Positions 38,440 to 46,386 of a DNA stretch of 64,000 nucleotides are shown here, piece after piece (the first letter of the stretch is position 1; every line of letters starts with the position of its first letter). Below the pieces are notes generated by a model. It made no database searches and had not been told where the DNA came from. It saw only the letters and a list, made by a program, of their open reading frames with translations. A program made the translations under genes and the position numbers. This DNA comes from Elusimicrobiota bacterium (GTDB lineage: Bacteria; Elusimicrobiota; Elusimicrobia; UBA1565), in the NCBI GenBank assembly GCA_041660925.1, contig JBAZVI010000013.1, forward strand, positions 1-64,000. The letters run 5' to 3'.

Positions 38440-39384
38440 ATGAAGGACCACGACGATCTCTCCTGGTACGCCCGCAAGGCCGACGCGTCGCGGGGAGCCG
38501 CCGTCCCGCCCGCCGTCGAGGACCCGGCCTCCCGCGAGCGCATCGAGCGTCTGCTCACGGAACTCGCGGGGCAGGGGATCCTGGGCTCGCTCGAAGACCG
38601 CACGCTCTACACGCGGCGCCTGCCCCCCGGCTGCCGCGGCTGCCTGCTCGGCAGGGGGACCAACCTCTTCGTCACCGGCCTGTGCACCCGCGAGTGCTTC
38701 TTCTGCTTCAACGCGAAGCCGCGGACCGACGAGCTCGTCGTCCACGGCATCCCGGTGAAGACCCCGGAGGAGGCGGCCGCCGTCGTGGAGCGCTACCGCC
38801 TGCGCAGCGTGGGTTTGAGCGGCGGCGAGCCCCTCCTCAAGCCCGAGCGCGTCCTCGCGGTGCTCGCGGCCCTGCGCCGCCTGCCGGAGCGCGTGCGCAT
38901 CGACCTTTACACCAACGGCGACCCGCTCGACGAGGCGCTGGCCGAACGGCTGCGGGCGGCGGGCCTGGACTCCCTGCGCTTCAACCTCGTGGCCAACGGC
39001 TTCGACCTGCGCCCCGTGCGGGTCGCGCTCGCACGCTTCCCCGAGACGACCGTCGAAGTCCCCGTCGTCCCCGGGAAGATGGCGGACCTGCGGCGCATGG
39101 TCCTCGAGCTCGACGCGCTCGGAGTCCCCTACCTCAACATCCACGAACTCTTCGCGTGCGGCGAGAACGCGGAGGGGGTGCGCGGGGAGGGGCACGCGGC
39201 CGCCGGGGAGCGTTCGCCGCACCTGCTCTGGCGGCCGGTGGCCGGGGGGGAGGAGGCGGCGCTCGAGCTCCTGCTCTTCGCGCTGACCCATGCCCGACGC
39301 CTCTCCGCCTACTACTGTTCCTGCCGCACGCAGGAGCTCATCAGCGCCCGCGGCCTGGCGCGCCGCCGGCGTCTGTCTCTGTGA
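38440..39384 (+). CDS. Radical SAM protein (COG2108-like)
   Basis: The 314-aa protein has the radical-SAM cluster motif C82-x3-C86-x2-C89 (CTRECFFC), preceded by a CRGC pair (65, 68) in GCRGCLLGRGTNLFVTG. The SGGEP motif (SAM amino group) follows. The pattern of a cysteine pair before the cluster resembles COG2108-type proteins related to pyruvate formate-lyase activators. The substrate is unknown. TATATT (38425-38430) lies nine nt before the ATG. The next gene overlaps by 4 nt (GTGA), so the two radical-SAM enzymes are made together. Confidence 0.8.
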   Translation: MKDHDDLSWYARKADASRGAAVPPAVEDPASRERIERLLTELAGQGILGSLEDRTLYTRRLPPGCRGCLLGRGTNLFVTGLCTRECFFCFNAKPRTDELVVHGIPVKTPEEAAAVVERYRLRSVGLSGGEPLLKPERVLAVLAALRRLPERVRIDLYTNGDPLDEALAERLRAAGLDSLRFNLVANGFDLRPVRVALARFPETTVEVPVVPGKMADLRRMVLELDALGVPYLNIHELFACGENAEGVRGEGHAAAGERSPHLLWRPVAGGEEAALELLLFALTHARRLSAYYCSCRTQELISARGLARRRRLSL

Positions 39385-40331
39385 CGCCGCCGCCTCTGCG
39401 GGTCCTGCGTCGGCGTCCGGCCGGGCCGGGGGCGAAGCACTTCCTCGCCGCCCCGGCCGAAGACCCCCGCCGCCGCATCGAGTTCGTCGTCGAATCTCTG
39501 CCCGGCCGCCGCGGACGGGCCGTTTCCGTGAGCGTCGCGCTCGGCTGCCCGGTCGCCTGCCGGGTGTGCGACGCCGGGGACTTCCCCTATGGCGGGAACC
39601 TCGGCCTGGGGACCCTGCTCGCGCAGGTCGAGCAAGCCCTGTCTTGGGAATCCGGCGGGAGAAGCGCCGGATTCCCAAGATTGGAAGTGCGCTTCACCCG
39701 CATGGGCGAGCCCAGCTTCAACCCGGCGGTGCTGAAGGCGCTCGAGCGCCTGTCTTCGGAGCACCCGGGCCTCGTGCCGGTGCTCTCGACCGTCGCCCCC
39801 GCCTGCGCCGTCAGCCGGGCTTTCCTCGAGCGCTTGCGCCGGCTCAGGGACCGCCGCTTCCGGAGGGGAGGGCTCGAGCTGCGCTTCTCCCTGCTTTCGA
39901 CCGACCCGGAGGCGCGGCGGGCTCTCGTCCCGGTCCGGACCTGGTCCCTGGAGGAGATCGCCGCCTTCGGCCGGCGCTGGGCCCGGGGAGGGAGGGGGAA
40001 GGCCGTTCTGAGCTGTGCGCTCCCCCGCGGGATCCCATTCGACCCCGAGGTCATCGCCCGGACCTTCTCCCCGCAGGCCTTCGCCGTCCGCTTCACACCG
40101 GTCCACCCCACCCGCCGGGCCCGGCGCAACCGGCTCTTCCGCCTCTGGCGCCGGCCCCCCGCCGACCTCCTGGCCCTGAGCCGCCGCCTCCGCCGCCTCG
40201 GCTTCGAAGTCCGCTTCGAGGGGACCCCCCCGGCCCTGTCGGAGGGGGGGGCGGCCTGCGGCCATGCCGAGGGGGCAACCCGCCGGGCGGGATATGCTAG
40301 GATTAGGTCAGGCGTTCTGGAACCTGCTTAA
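39381..40331 (+). CDS. RlmN/Cfr-like radical SAM protein lacking the N-terminal domain
   Basis: The 316-aa protein has C56-x3-C60-x2-C63 (CPVACRVC), the glycine-rich RFTRMGEPSFNP motif equivalent to the GMGEP block of RlmN, and a C-terminal AACGHA (Cys293) like the thiyl-cysteine region of RlmN. The accessory N-terminal domain of RlmN (about 80 aa) is absent. The residue seven before the cluster, a catalytic Cys in RlmN, is Ser49 here. It may thus be a relative with another reaction rather than the rRNA A2503 methylase. It is coupled to the preceding radical-SAM gene. Confidence 0.75.
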   Translation: MTPPPLRVLRRRPAGPGAKHFLAAPAEDPRRRIEFVVESLPGRRGRAVSVSVALGCPVACRVCDAGDFPYGGNLGLGTLLAQVEQALSWESGGRSAGFPRLEVRFTRMGEPSFNPAVLKALERLSSEHPGLVPVLSTVAPACAVSRAFLERLRRLRDRRFRRGGLELRFSLLSTDPEARRALVPVRTWSLEEIAAFGRRWARGGRGKAVLSCALPRGIPFDPEVIARTFSPQAFAVRFTPVHPTRRARRNRLFRLWRRPPADLLALSRRLRRLGFEVRFEGTPPALSEGGAACGHAEGATRRAGYARIRSGVLEPA

Positions 40332-40368
40332 AGTCTAAAGTCGGACACTCGTCCAGAGCCGGAGAACC

Positions 40369-42321
40369 ATGCAGAAAGTCCTTCTCACCACCGTTTGCCG
40401 CCCCCTCGGCCCCAAGCACGGGGATGCCCCGAGCGTCGGCTATGAACTGCTTTACGGCCAGGTCACCCGCGCCCAGGGCATCTTCAGCCCCCGCGCGACC
40501 CATGTGGCCTTCGGCCTCGACTATATCGCCCACAACCTGGAGACCCCGGCGACCGTGCTTCACTATCCCTCCGAGCGCCAGCTCCTGAGGGAGCTCAAGC
40601 GGGGCTACGACTATATCGGGATCTCCTTCATCCTGGGGACCTACCACAAGATGAAGAAGGTGTCGGCCCTGGTGCGCAAGCACTCCCCGGCCACGAAGAT
40701 CATCCTGGGCGGCTACGGCACCGTGCTCTCGGATTCGGAGCTCAAGCCCTGGGGCGACCATTTCTGCCGCGGCGAGGGCGTGGCCTACATGCGCGAGCTG
40801 CTCGGCGAGCCGCCTCGGCCGATGCCCTTCGACCATCCGACCATCGTCAGCAAGCTGCGCTTCTTCTCCCTGCCGGCCTCGCAGACGGGGATGATCTTCG
40901 GGGGTCTGGGGTGTCCCAACGGCTGCGACTTCTGCTCGACCTCGCACTTCTTCAGCCGCAAGCACATCCCGCTGCTGCCCACCGGGGCGGACCTCTACCG
41001 GGTCGTCCGGCAGTACCTCGAGAAGGACCCCTCGATGCAGTTCACGGTCCTCGATGAGGACTTCCTCCTCAACAAGCAGCGCGCCATGGAGTTCCGCGAG
41101 CGCGTCATCGCGGGCGGGGTGCCCCTCTCCATCTTCGCCTTCGCGAGCGTGAAGGCCCTCAGCCAGTACACCACCGACGAGCTGCTCGAGATGGGCGTCG
41201 ACGGGGTCTGGGTCGGCTACGAGGGGACCCGCTCGAACTACGAGAAGCAGAAGGGCCGGCCGGTGGAAGAGCTCATCCCCGAACTCACCCGCAAGGGCTT
41301 CACCGTGCTCTCCTCGATGATCGTCGGCTTCGACTATCAGGACCGGGAGACCGTGGCCCGCGAGCTGCGCGGCCTCATGCGCCTGCGTCCCGCGTACTCG
41401 CAGTTCCTCATCTACGGGCCGACCCCCGGCACTCCGTTCTACAAGCGCATCGTCGAGGAGAAGCGCCTGCGTCCCGAGATGGCCGCGGACCCCGAGGAGT
41501 ACTACCGCCGCTGCACGGGCTTCACCTCCATGGTGACCCATCCCAAGCTCTCCGCGCGGGAGATCGAGGACCTCCAGCAGTGGTGCTACGAGCAGGACTT
41601 CGAGCGCCTGGGGCCCTCGGTGTTCCGCAGCGTGCGGACCTGGCTCAACGGCTACCTCTCCCAGCGGGTCTCCGCCTCGGCGCTGCTGCGCGCGAAGGCC
41701 GAGCGCAACCGCGCGGCCGTCCGTTTCGTCTATCCCATCTTCCTCGCCGGCAAGCTGCTGGGGCCCAACCGCCGCATGCGGCGCTGGGTCGCGGCGCTCG
41801 AACGCCGCTGCTACGAGGAGTGCGGCGCCCCGACGCTCGCCGACCGGGTCCGATCGGTCGGCGCGCTCGCGATGGCGTGCTGGACGGCGCTGACGCTGCG
41901 CATCGACTGGTTCCAGCATCCGCATCTGGCGCCCAAGCGCTTCCGCTGGACGAGCCGCCTCGAGGAGCTCATGCGCTTCTACGGGGAGCTGCGCAAGGAC
42001 GGCGCCGCGGCCGAGCTGCGCGTGCGCTTCGAGCGCCGCACCGCCGAGCTGCGCGTGCGCCTCGAGGGCGCGCTCGACGGCAAGAACGCCGAGGCCTTCG
42101 GCCGCCGGTTCGACGAGGCCCTCTCGCGCGGGCGCGAGGCGCTGGTCGTGAACATGGAAGGGCTCAAGTTCATCGACCGCAAGGGCGCCGCGGCCTTCAC
42201 CCGCGCCTTCCGGCGCTACCGCCGGCGCGTGCGCGTCATCCCGCCCGCGCAGCTGCTCCAGGAGCACCCCGACCTTCGCGCGCTCTTCGCGCGCTTCCGG
42301 CCCGCGACCGAGAGCGCTTAG
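40369..42321 (+). CDS. B12-binding-type radical SAM protein with C-terminal STAS-like domain
   Basis: The 650-aa protein has an N-terminal Rossmann-like region typical of cobalamin-binding radical-SAM proteins (YDYIGISFILGTYHKM, KIILGGYGT), without an obvious DxHxxG. The cluster motif is C182-x3-C186-x2-C189 (CPNGCDFC). A radical-SAM barrel to about residue 420 and a helical part follow. The last about 70 residues (LVVNMEGLKFIDRKGAAAF...RVRVIPPAQLL) look like a STAS/anti-sigma-antagonist fold. GGAGAACC precedes the ATG; a TATGCT box near 40292 gives a leader of about 70 nt. The reaction is unknown. A terminator follows at 42346. Confidence 0.75.
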   Translation: MQKVLLTTVCRPLGPKHGDAPSVGYELLYGQVTRAQGIFSPRATHVAFGLDYIAHNLETPATVLHYPSERQLLRELKRGYDYIGISFILGTYHKMKKVSALVRKHSPATKIILGGYGTVLSDSELKPWGDHFCRGEGVAYMRELLGEPPRPMPFDHPTIVSKLRFFSLPASQTGMIFGGLGCPNGCDFCSTSHFFSRKHIPLLPTGADLYRVVRQYLEKDPSMQFTVLDEDFLLNKQRAMEFRERVIAGGVPLSIFAFASVKALSQYTTDELLEMGVDGVWVGYEGTRSNYEKQKGRPVEELIPELTRKGFTVLSSMIVGFDYQDRETVARELRGLMRLRPAYSQFLIYGPTPGTPFYKRIVEEKRLRPEMAADPEEYYRRCTGFTSMVTHPKLSAREIEDLQQWCYEQDFERLGPSVFRSVRTWLNGYLSQRVSASALLRAKAERNRAAVRFVYPIFLAGKLLGPNRRMRRWVAALERRCYEECGAPTLADRVRSVGALAMACWTALTLRIDWFQHPHLAPKRFRWTSRLEELMRFYGELRKDGAAAELRVRFERRTAELRVRLEGALDGKNAEAFGRRFDEALSRGREALVVNMEGLKFIDRKGAAAFTRAFRRYRRRVRVIPPAQLLQEHPDLRALFARFRPATESA

Positions 42322-42345
42322 CGGCGTCCTCGACGCGGACGCAGA

Positions 42346-42381
42346 GAAGAAGCCGTGCGGTCCGAGCCGCGCGGCTTCTTC
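42346..42381. terminator. Hairpin terminator between convergent genes
   Basis: A 15-bp stem (GAAGAAGCCGTGCGG / CCGCGCGGCTTCTTC, one mismatch or wobble) with loop TCCGAG lies between the radical-SAM/STAS gene and the transporter stop at 42418. It has a weak T-tract and could serve both strands. Confidence 0.65.
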
Positions 42382-42417
42382 CTATTCAGGCACCCCTCCC
42401 TATCGAGAGGGGGGAGA

Positions 42418-43566
42418 TTACCTGATCTTCGGGGGGGCGCAAGCGGCCGCGGCCGCGGGGAGCGCCCCGGTTCCGGGGGCTCCGGAGTCCGCCTCGGCGG
42501 CGAGCTCGGCCGCGCGGCGCTTCTCCGCCGAGGAGAGGAAGGCCACCGCGACGAGGATGAGCCCCAGGGAGATCCAGTCCTGCGGCTTCGGGGGCTTCCC
42601 GCCGTAGATCAGCCAGAAGAGCAGGGTCGCCGCCGTCCCCGCCACCAGCGAGGTCAGGCGGTTGACGAGCCCGGCGAAAGTCGCGGTGCGGCCCTTGAAC
42701 ATGAAGATGAAGACGGAGAAGAAGGCCACCATGCCGTACGCCGTCCCCGCCAGGGTCGCGCTCGGCCACCGCGCGTGCGGGACGAAGACGGCGTCGCGGA
42801 AGATCGTGAGCGCGGGAGCGTCGCCGCCCAGGCAGGCCGGGCAGGCGAGCAGGGCGGCCGTCGCGAGCAGCATCACCGTGGTCGCGGCGATCTGCTCGAT
42901 GGAGAAGAACCACTTGTTGTCGAGCGGGGCGCCCTTGGGACGCGTGTTCTTGTAGTAGTTCATGATGTAGATGCGGATGGAGTAGACCAGGATGTAGCTC
43001 GAGAGGATCGCGACCGCGGCCGGGTTGTGGATGAAGTCGAAGTCGCCGGGCTTGACCATGAGCAGGTGCACCCCGGCGGCGCAGAGCGCGAAGACTACGG
43101 CGGCGTTCTCTTCCCAGAAGACCTTCTTATGGAGGATCCCCTGCCGGATCTGGACCTCGTCGACCGCGCGGCTGATGATGATGACGCTGGCGCGCATGAT
43201 GACCATGGCCACCATCACCGAGATGGGGAGCATGTACATGAGCGTCGTGGTGGGTATGACCACGGCCGTGCAGACGCCCGAGGGGATGATGTAGAGGTAC
43301 TCGCGGGGGAAGCGCAGCGGACCGAGGGCGACGAGGGTCGGGTTCGTCGCGCGATGCCAGCCCTTCGCAAAGATGACGCCGAGGCAGACGAGCGTGCTCC
43401 CGAAGGTGCTGTAGATCAGGAAGGCGAGCTCGGGCATCCCGGGGAAGCCGGCGGCGGCGGGCCCGGTGAAGACCTTCACGGTGACGCCGGTCAGGACGTA
43501 GAAGAAGAAGTACGCGGCGCAGAGCTGGAGCAAGCGTCCGGTGCTGCCTTCGGTCGTCTTCCACAT
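42418..43566 (-). CDS. DMT/EamA-type or nucleotide-sugar-transporter-like membrane protein
   Basis: The 382-aa protein has about ten hydrophobic segments in two halves, the layout of drug/metabolite or solute transporters of the DMT superfamily. The stretch VMVAMVIMRASVIIISRAVDEVQIRQGI resembles the nucleotide-sugar-transporter/CRT-like branch. The C-terminus is a cytoplasmic Ala/Pro-rich tail. The substrate is unknown. The transcript starts at a TATAAT near 43655, and its leader of about 80 nt can fold into two strong hairpins. GGGAG precedes the ATG. Confidence 0.75.
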   Translation of the reverse strand: MWKTTEGSTGRLLQLCAAYFFFYVLTGVTVKVFTGPAAAGFPGMPELAFLIYSTFGSTLVCLGVIFAKGWHRATNPTLVALGPLRFPREYLYIIPSGVCTAVVIPTTTLMYMLPISVMVAMVIMRASVIIISRAVDEVQIRQGILHKKVFWEENAAVVFALCAAGVHLLMVKPGDFDFIHNPAAVAILSSYILVYSIRIYIMNYYKNTRPKGAPLDNKWFFSIEQIAATTVMLLATAALLACPACLGGDAPALTIFRDAVFVPHARWPSATLAGTAYGMVAFFSVFIFMFKGRTATFAGLVNRLTSLVAGTAATLLFWLIYGGKPPKPQDWISLGLILVAVAFLSSAEKRRAAELAAEADSGAPGTGALPAAAAACAPPKIR

Positions 43567-43582
43567 GGGCTTCTCCCGGGGG

Positions 43583-43640
43583 CCCTCCGAGGTCGGAGGG
43601 TGGCCCGCTCCGGGGCGGACCCCGACGGGGTCCGGAGCGG
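43583..43640 (-). promoter_or_regulatory. Structured 5' leader of the DMT-type transporter
   Basis: On the minus strand the leader can form a compound hairpin: outer CCGCTCC/GGAGCGG (43640-43605), inner GGACCCC-GTC-GGGGTCC (43633-43617), with a GCCCC bulge. A second hairpin CCCTCCGA-CC-TCGGAGGG (43600-43583) ends 16 nt before the ATG. This could be a cis-regulatory RNA; it matches no riboswitch class I know. Confidence 0.5.
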
Positions 43641-43652
43641 AGAGATGATTTT

Positions 43653-43681
43653 ATTATAGCGCCGTTCCGGCGGTTTGTGAC
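43653..43681 (-). promoter_or_regulatory. Promoter of the DMT-type transporter
   Basis: On the minus strand GTCACA (43681-43676, four of six to consensus), a 17-nt spacer and TATAAT (43658-43653). The transcript start would be near 43646, giving a leader of about 80 nt. Confidence 0.6.
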
Positions 43682-43709
43682 CGGGGAACGGCGCCTTGTG
43701 GGAGAGGCT

Positions 43710-44273
43710 TCAGGGGCTGCCGGCCGAGCGGCGGCGTTCCTTGCCGCTTCCGCCCGTCTTTTCGGCCTCGCCGGCCTTCCGGATCGATGCGAGGATCTTT
43801 CGGCACAGCGAGGTCTCCTGCTCCCAGCAGACCGCCTTGAGGGTGCGGCTTCCCCAAGGGAGGTAGATGAACCAGTTGCCGCAGGGTTTCTCGTCCGCGC
43901 CGCAATCCGTCTTGCCGTCCGAATAGCCGTAGGCGGTCAGGTCGGCGCGCAACGGGATCTGCACCACCGCCGCCGGGGAGTAGTTCGGATTCTCCCGAGC
44001 GACCGCCGCTCCGCGTTCCTTGCGCGCGACGACGGCGGCGTCGTCGCCGTCGACGTGCAGCAGGAAGAGGAGCGGGAGATTCGTGCGGCCGACCTTCCGG
44101 CCCTTCTGGATCGCGAGGGCCGGCCGGACCGAGGGGCTCCAGATCGACGGGGGCGACTCGTTGTAGCCCGTCGGGACGGTCACCGAAAAGGACGCGTCGT
44201 AGGCGGTCAGCGTCCCCGCATGGACGAAGGTCGCCCACGCGCCCGCGAGCATCAGGATGTTCATCGCAATCAT
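43710..44273 (-). CDS. Secreted protein of unknown function
   Basis: The 187-aa protein begins with a signal peptide (MIAMNILMLAGAWATFVHA-GT). A beta-rich domain follows with no family I recognise. Four cysteines (TDCGADEKPCG, AVCWEQ, SLCRK) could form two disulfides. The tail is basic (GGSGKERRRSAGS). ATG 44273 follows a GGGGGG tract, and a TATCCT box lies at 44306-44301 (minus strand). ATG 44264 is an alternative start. It sits between two transporters but has its own promoter. Confidence 0.6.
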   Translation of the reverse strand: MIAMNILMLAGAWATFVHAGTLTAYDASFSVTVPTGYNESPPSIWSPSVRPALAIQKGRKVGRTNLPLLFLLHVDGDDAAVVARKERGAAVARENPNYSPAAVVQIPLRADLTAYGYSDGKTDCGADEKPCGNWFIYLPWGSRTLKAVCWEQETSLCRKILASIRKAGEAEKTGGSGKERRRSAGSP

Positions 44274-44329
44274 TCGTCCCCCCTTTCGTCTCGTGCGGGA
44301 AGGATAATCGCTCTTTTGGAGCGGCCGCT

Positions 44330-45685
44330 TCAATGGGCCGAGGACCGGGCGGGGCTCTCGCAGAGCGTCGCGGCGCGGCGGTGCCAGACGAGGAGGAGGC
44401 TGAGGGCGACGAGGCAGAGGCCGGTGCAGAGGCCGATCCAGAGTCCGAGGGCCCCAAGCCCGGCTCCGAAGGCCAGCCAGGCCCCCACGGGAAGGCCGAC
44501 GCACCAGTGGCCCGCGAGGTTGACGAGGAAGGGCGTCCGCGTCTCCCCGAGTCCGCGCAGGGCGCCGGTCAGGACGATCTGCGTGGCGTCGAAGACCTGG
44601 AAGAAGGCCGCGACCATGAGCAGGCCGCCGCCGATGCCGAGCACGACCGGGTCGGAGGTGTAGAGGCCGAGGATGGCGCGCGGGAAGAGCACGAAGAGCG
44701 CGCTCATGAGGGCCATGAAGGAGGCGCCGACGGCGAGCGCGGCCCAGCCGGAGCGCGCGGCCTCCAGGGGGCGGCCCTTCCCGAGGCCCTGCCCGACGCG
44801 CACGGCCGCGGCGTGCGAGAGCCCGAGCGGGATCATGTAGGTGAGACTCGCGAGGTTGAGCGTGATCTGATGGGCCGCGGCCGCCGCGGCGCCGATGCGG
44901 CCGCAGAGCATCGTCGCCATCGAGAACGCCGCGACCTCGACGAGGAGCTGGAGGCCGGCGGGGACGCCCACGTGCAGGAGCTCCGTGAAGAGCTCGGGGC
45001 GCCAGCCGCCCCAGCGGAAGCGGGAGTGCCGGATCCGGCGCAGGGCCGCCGTCCCCGCCACCAGCAGCGACAGGATGCTCGCGCCCAGCGTCGCCCAGGC
45101 GGCGCCGAGGACGCCGAGCGCGGGGGCTCCCCAGCGGCCGAAGACGAGGGCCCAGACGAGCAGGGCGTTGAGGACGTTGCCCGCGATGACGGCGAAGAGC
45201 TGAGGGCGCGTGATGCTCTGCGACTGCAGGAAGTGGCGGCAGGCGGCGAAGAGGAGGCCGGGGAACATGGCCCAGCGCAGCACGCGCAGGTAGCGCGCGG
45301 CGGACTCGGCCACGGAGGCCTGCACGCCGATGAGGGCGAAGAGGCGATCGGCCTGCCCGAGGGCGAGGAAGACCGGCAGGGCGGCCAGCAGGGCCAGCGC
45401 GGCGGCGTGGACGAGCACCTCGACGCAGCGCTCCGGCTTGCCCTCGCCGTGGGCGCGGGAGGAGAGCGGGTCGATGCCGAGGAGGAGCCCCATCGCGACG
45501 ATGAAGAGCATGAAGTAGGTGGAGCCGGAGATCCCGACGACGGCGATCGCCTCGGGGCCGAGGCGTCCGACCATGAGCGTGTCGACCGTGCCGTAGAGCA
45601 CCATGCCCGTCTGCATGAGAGCGATGGGCGCGGCGAGATGAACGACCGAGCGGAGCTCGGCGGAGGCGTGGAAGCGGCGGCTCAT
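44330..45685 (-). CDS. MATE-family multidrug/Na+ antiporter
   Basis: The 451-aa protein has twelve hydrophobic segments and MATE signatures: APIALMQTGMVLYGTVDTLMVGRLGPEAIAV-type start, MGLLLGIDPLSSRAHGEG, VPAGLQLLVEVAAFSMATM and the start of half two at AAHQITLNLASLTYMIPLGLS. It exports cationic compounds using an Na+ or H+ gradient; the substrate is unknown. It is divergent from def, with their starts about 50 nt apart. Confidence 0.92.
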   Translation of the reverse strand: MSRRFHASAELRSVVHLAAPIALMQTGMVLYGTVDTLMVGRLGPEAIAVVGISGSTYFMLFIVAMGLLLGIDPLSSRAHGEGKPERCVEVLVHAAALALLAALPVFLALGQADRLFALIGVQASVAESAARYLRVLRWAMFPGLLFAACRHFLQSQSITRPQLFAVIAGNVLNALLVWALVFGRWGAPALGVLGAAWATLGASILSLLVAGTAALRRIRHSRFRWGGWRPELFTELLHVGVPAGLQLLVEVAAFSMATMLCGRIGAAAAAAHQITLNLASLTYMIPLGLSHAAAVRVGQGLGKGRPLEAARSGWAALAVGASFMALMSALFVLFPRAILGLYTSDPVVLGIGGGLLMVAAFFQVFDATQIVLTGALRGLGETRTPFLVNLAGHWCVGLPVGAWLAFGAGLGALGLWIGLCTGLCLVALSLLLVWHRRAATLCESPARSSAH

Positions 45686-45701
45686 GGAGTCATTTTCGCT
45701 T

Positions 45702-45730
45702 TTTTCAGAGGTCCTGTCGTTTGGTAGACT
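45702..45730 (+). promoter_or_regulatory. def promoter, -10 six nt before the start codon
   Basis: TTTTCA (45702-45707), a 17-nt spacer and TAGACT (45725-45730), then ATATCC and the ATG at 45737. The predicted start lies on the start codon, so def is probably leaderless. Confidence 0.6.
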
Positions 45731-45736
45731 ATATCC

Positions 45737-46282
45737 ATGATCCTGAAGGTCGCGAAGCTGGGGCACCCCGTCTTGCGCGCGAAGGCCAAGGCGATCCCTC
45801 CCGACAAGGTCCGCTCGGCGGAGGTCCAGCGCCTCATCGACGACATGATCGACACCCTCTTCGAGTACGACGGCGTCGGCCTCGCGGCCCCGCAGGTCCA
45901 CGTCTCCGCCCGGCTCGTGCTCGCGCTCGAGCCCGCGCGCGAGGCCTCCGAGGGGAAGAAGGAGGCGCCCGGCCGGCTGCACATCCTCTTGAACCCCGAG
46001 TTCCTCGAGCGCTCCGAGGCCGTCGAGACCGGCTGGGAGGGCTGCCTCAGCGTGCCCGACCTGCGCGGCCTCGTCACGCGGCCGCGCGGGGTGCGCGTGC
46101 GCTGCCTCGACCGCGACGGGAAGAAGCGCGAGTTCGCCGTCGAAGGCTTCTTCGCCCGCGTCCTCCAGCACGAGTGCGACCACCTCGACGGCAAGGTCTT
46201 CCTCGACCGCATGAGCGGCCTCGAGTCCCTCACCTTCAACAGCGAGTTCGGGCGCCATGAGCCGGCGCCCGACGATGCTTAG
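45737..46282 (+). CDS. def: Peptide deformylase
   Basis: The 181-aa enzyme removes the N-formyl group from new proteins. All three motifs are present: GVGLAAPQ (46-53), EGCLSVP (101-107) with metal ligand Cys103, and HECDHLDG (145-152) with His145, Glu146 and His149. An insert of about 12 residues (REASEGKKEAPGR) lies between strands after motif 1. No methionyl-tRNA formyltransferase gene is adjacent. Confidence 0.97.
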   Translation: MILKVAKLGHPVLRAKAKAIPPDKVRSAEVQRLIDDMIDTLFEYDGVGLAAPQVHVSARLVLALEPAREASEGKKEAPGRLHILLNPEFLERSEAVETGWEGCLSVPDLRGLVTRPRGVRVRCLDRDGKKREFAVEGFFARVLQHECDHLDGKVFLDRMSGLESLTFNSEFGRHEPAPDDA

Positions 46283-46341
46283 TGCAGGGGCCCAGGCTTT
46301 TGTATTAGGAGCTCGATGTCTGGAATAACTCGCCTATACGC

Positions 46342-46380
46342 GGCGCTTCCGGGTGGACCCGCGGCAAACCCGGAAGCGCC
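46342..46380 (+). promoter_or_regulatory. Perfect 13-bp inverted repeat just before the TPR-DUF799 gene
   Basis: GGCGCTTCCGGGT (46342-46354) and ACCCGGAAGCGCC (46368-46380) form a 13-bp stem with a 13-nt loop, ending 6 nt before ATG 46387. No T-run follows. It could be a terminator-like stem for def, an operator, or a hairpin masking the ribosome binding region. Confidence 0.5.
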
Positions 46381-46386
46381 GAAGTG

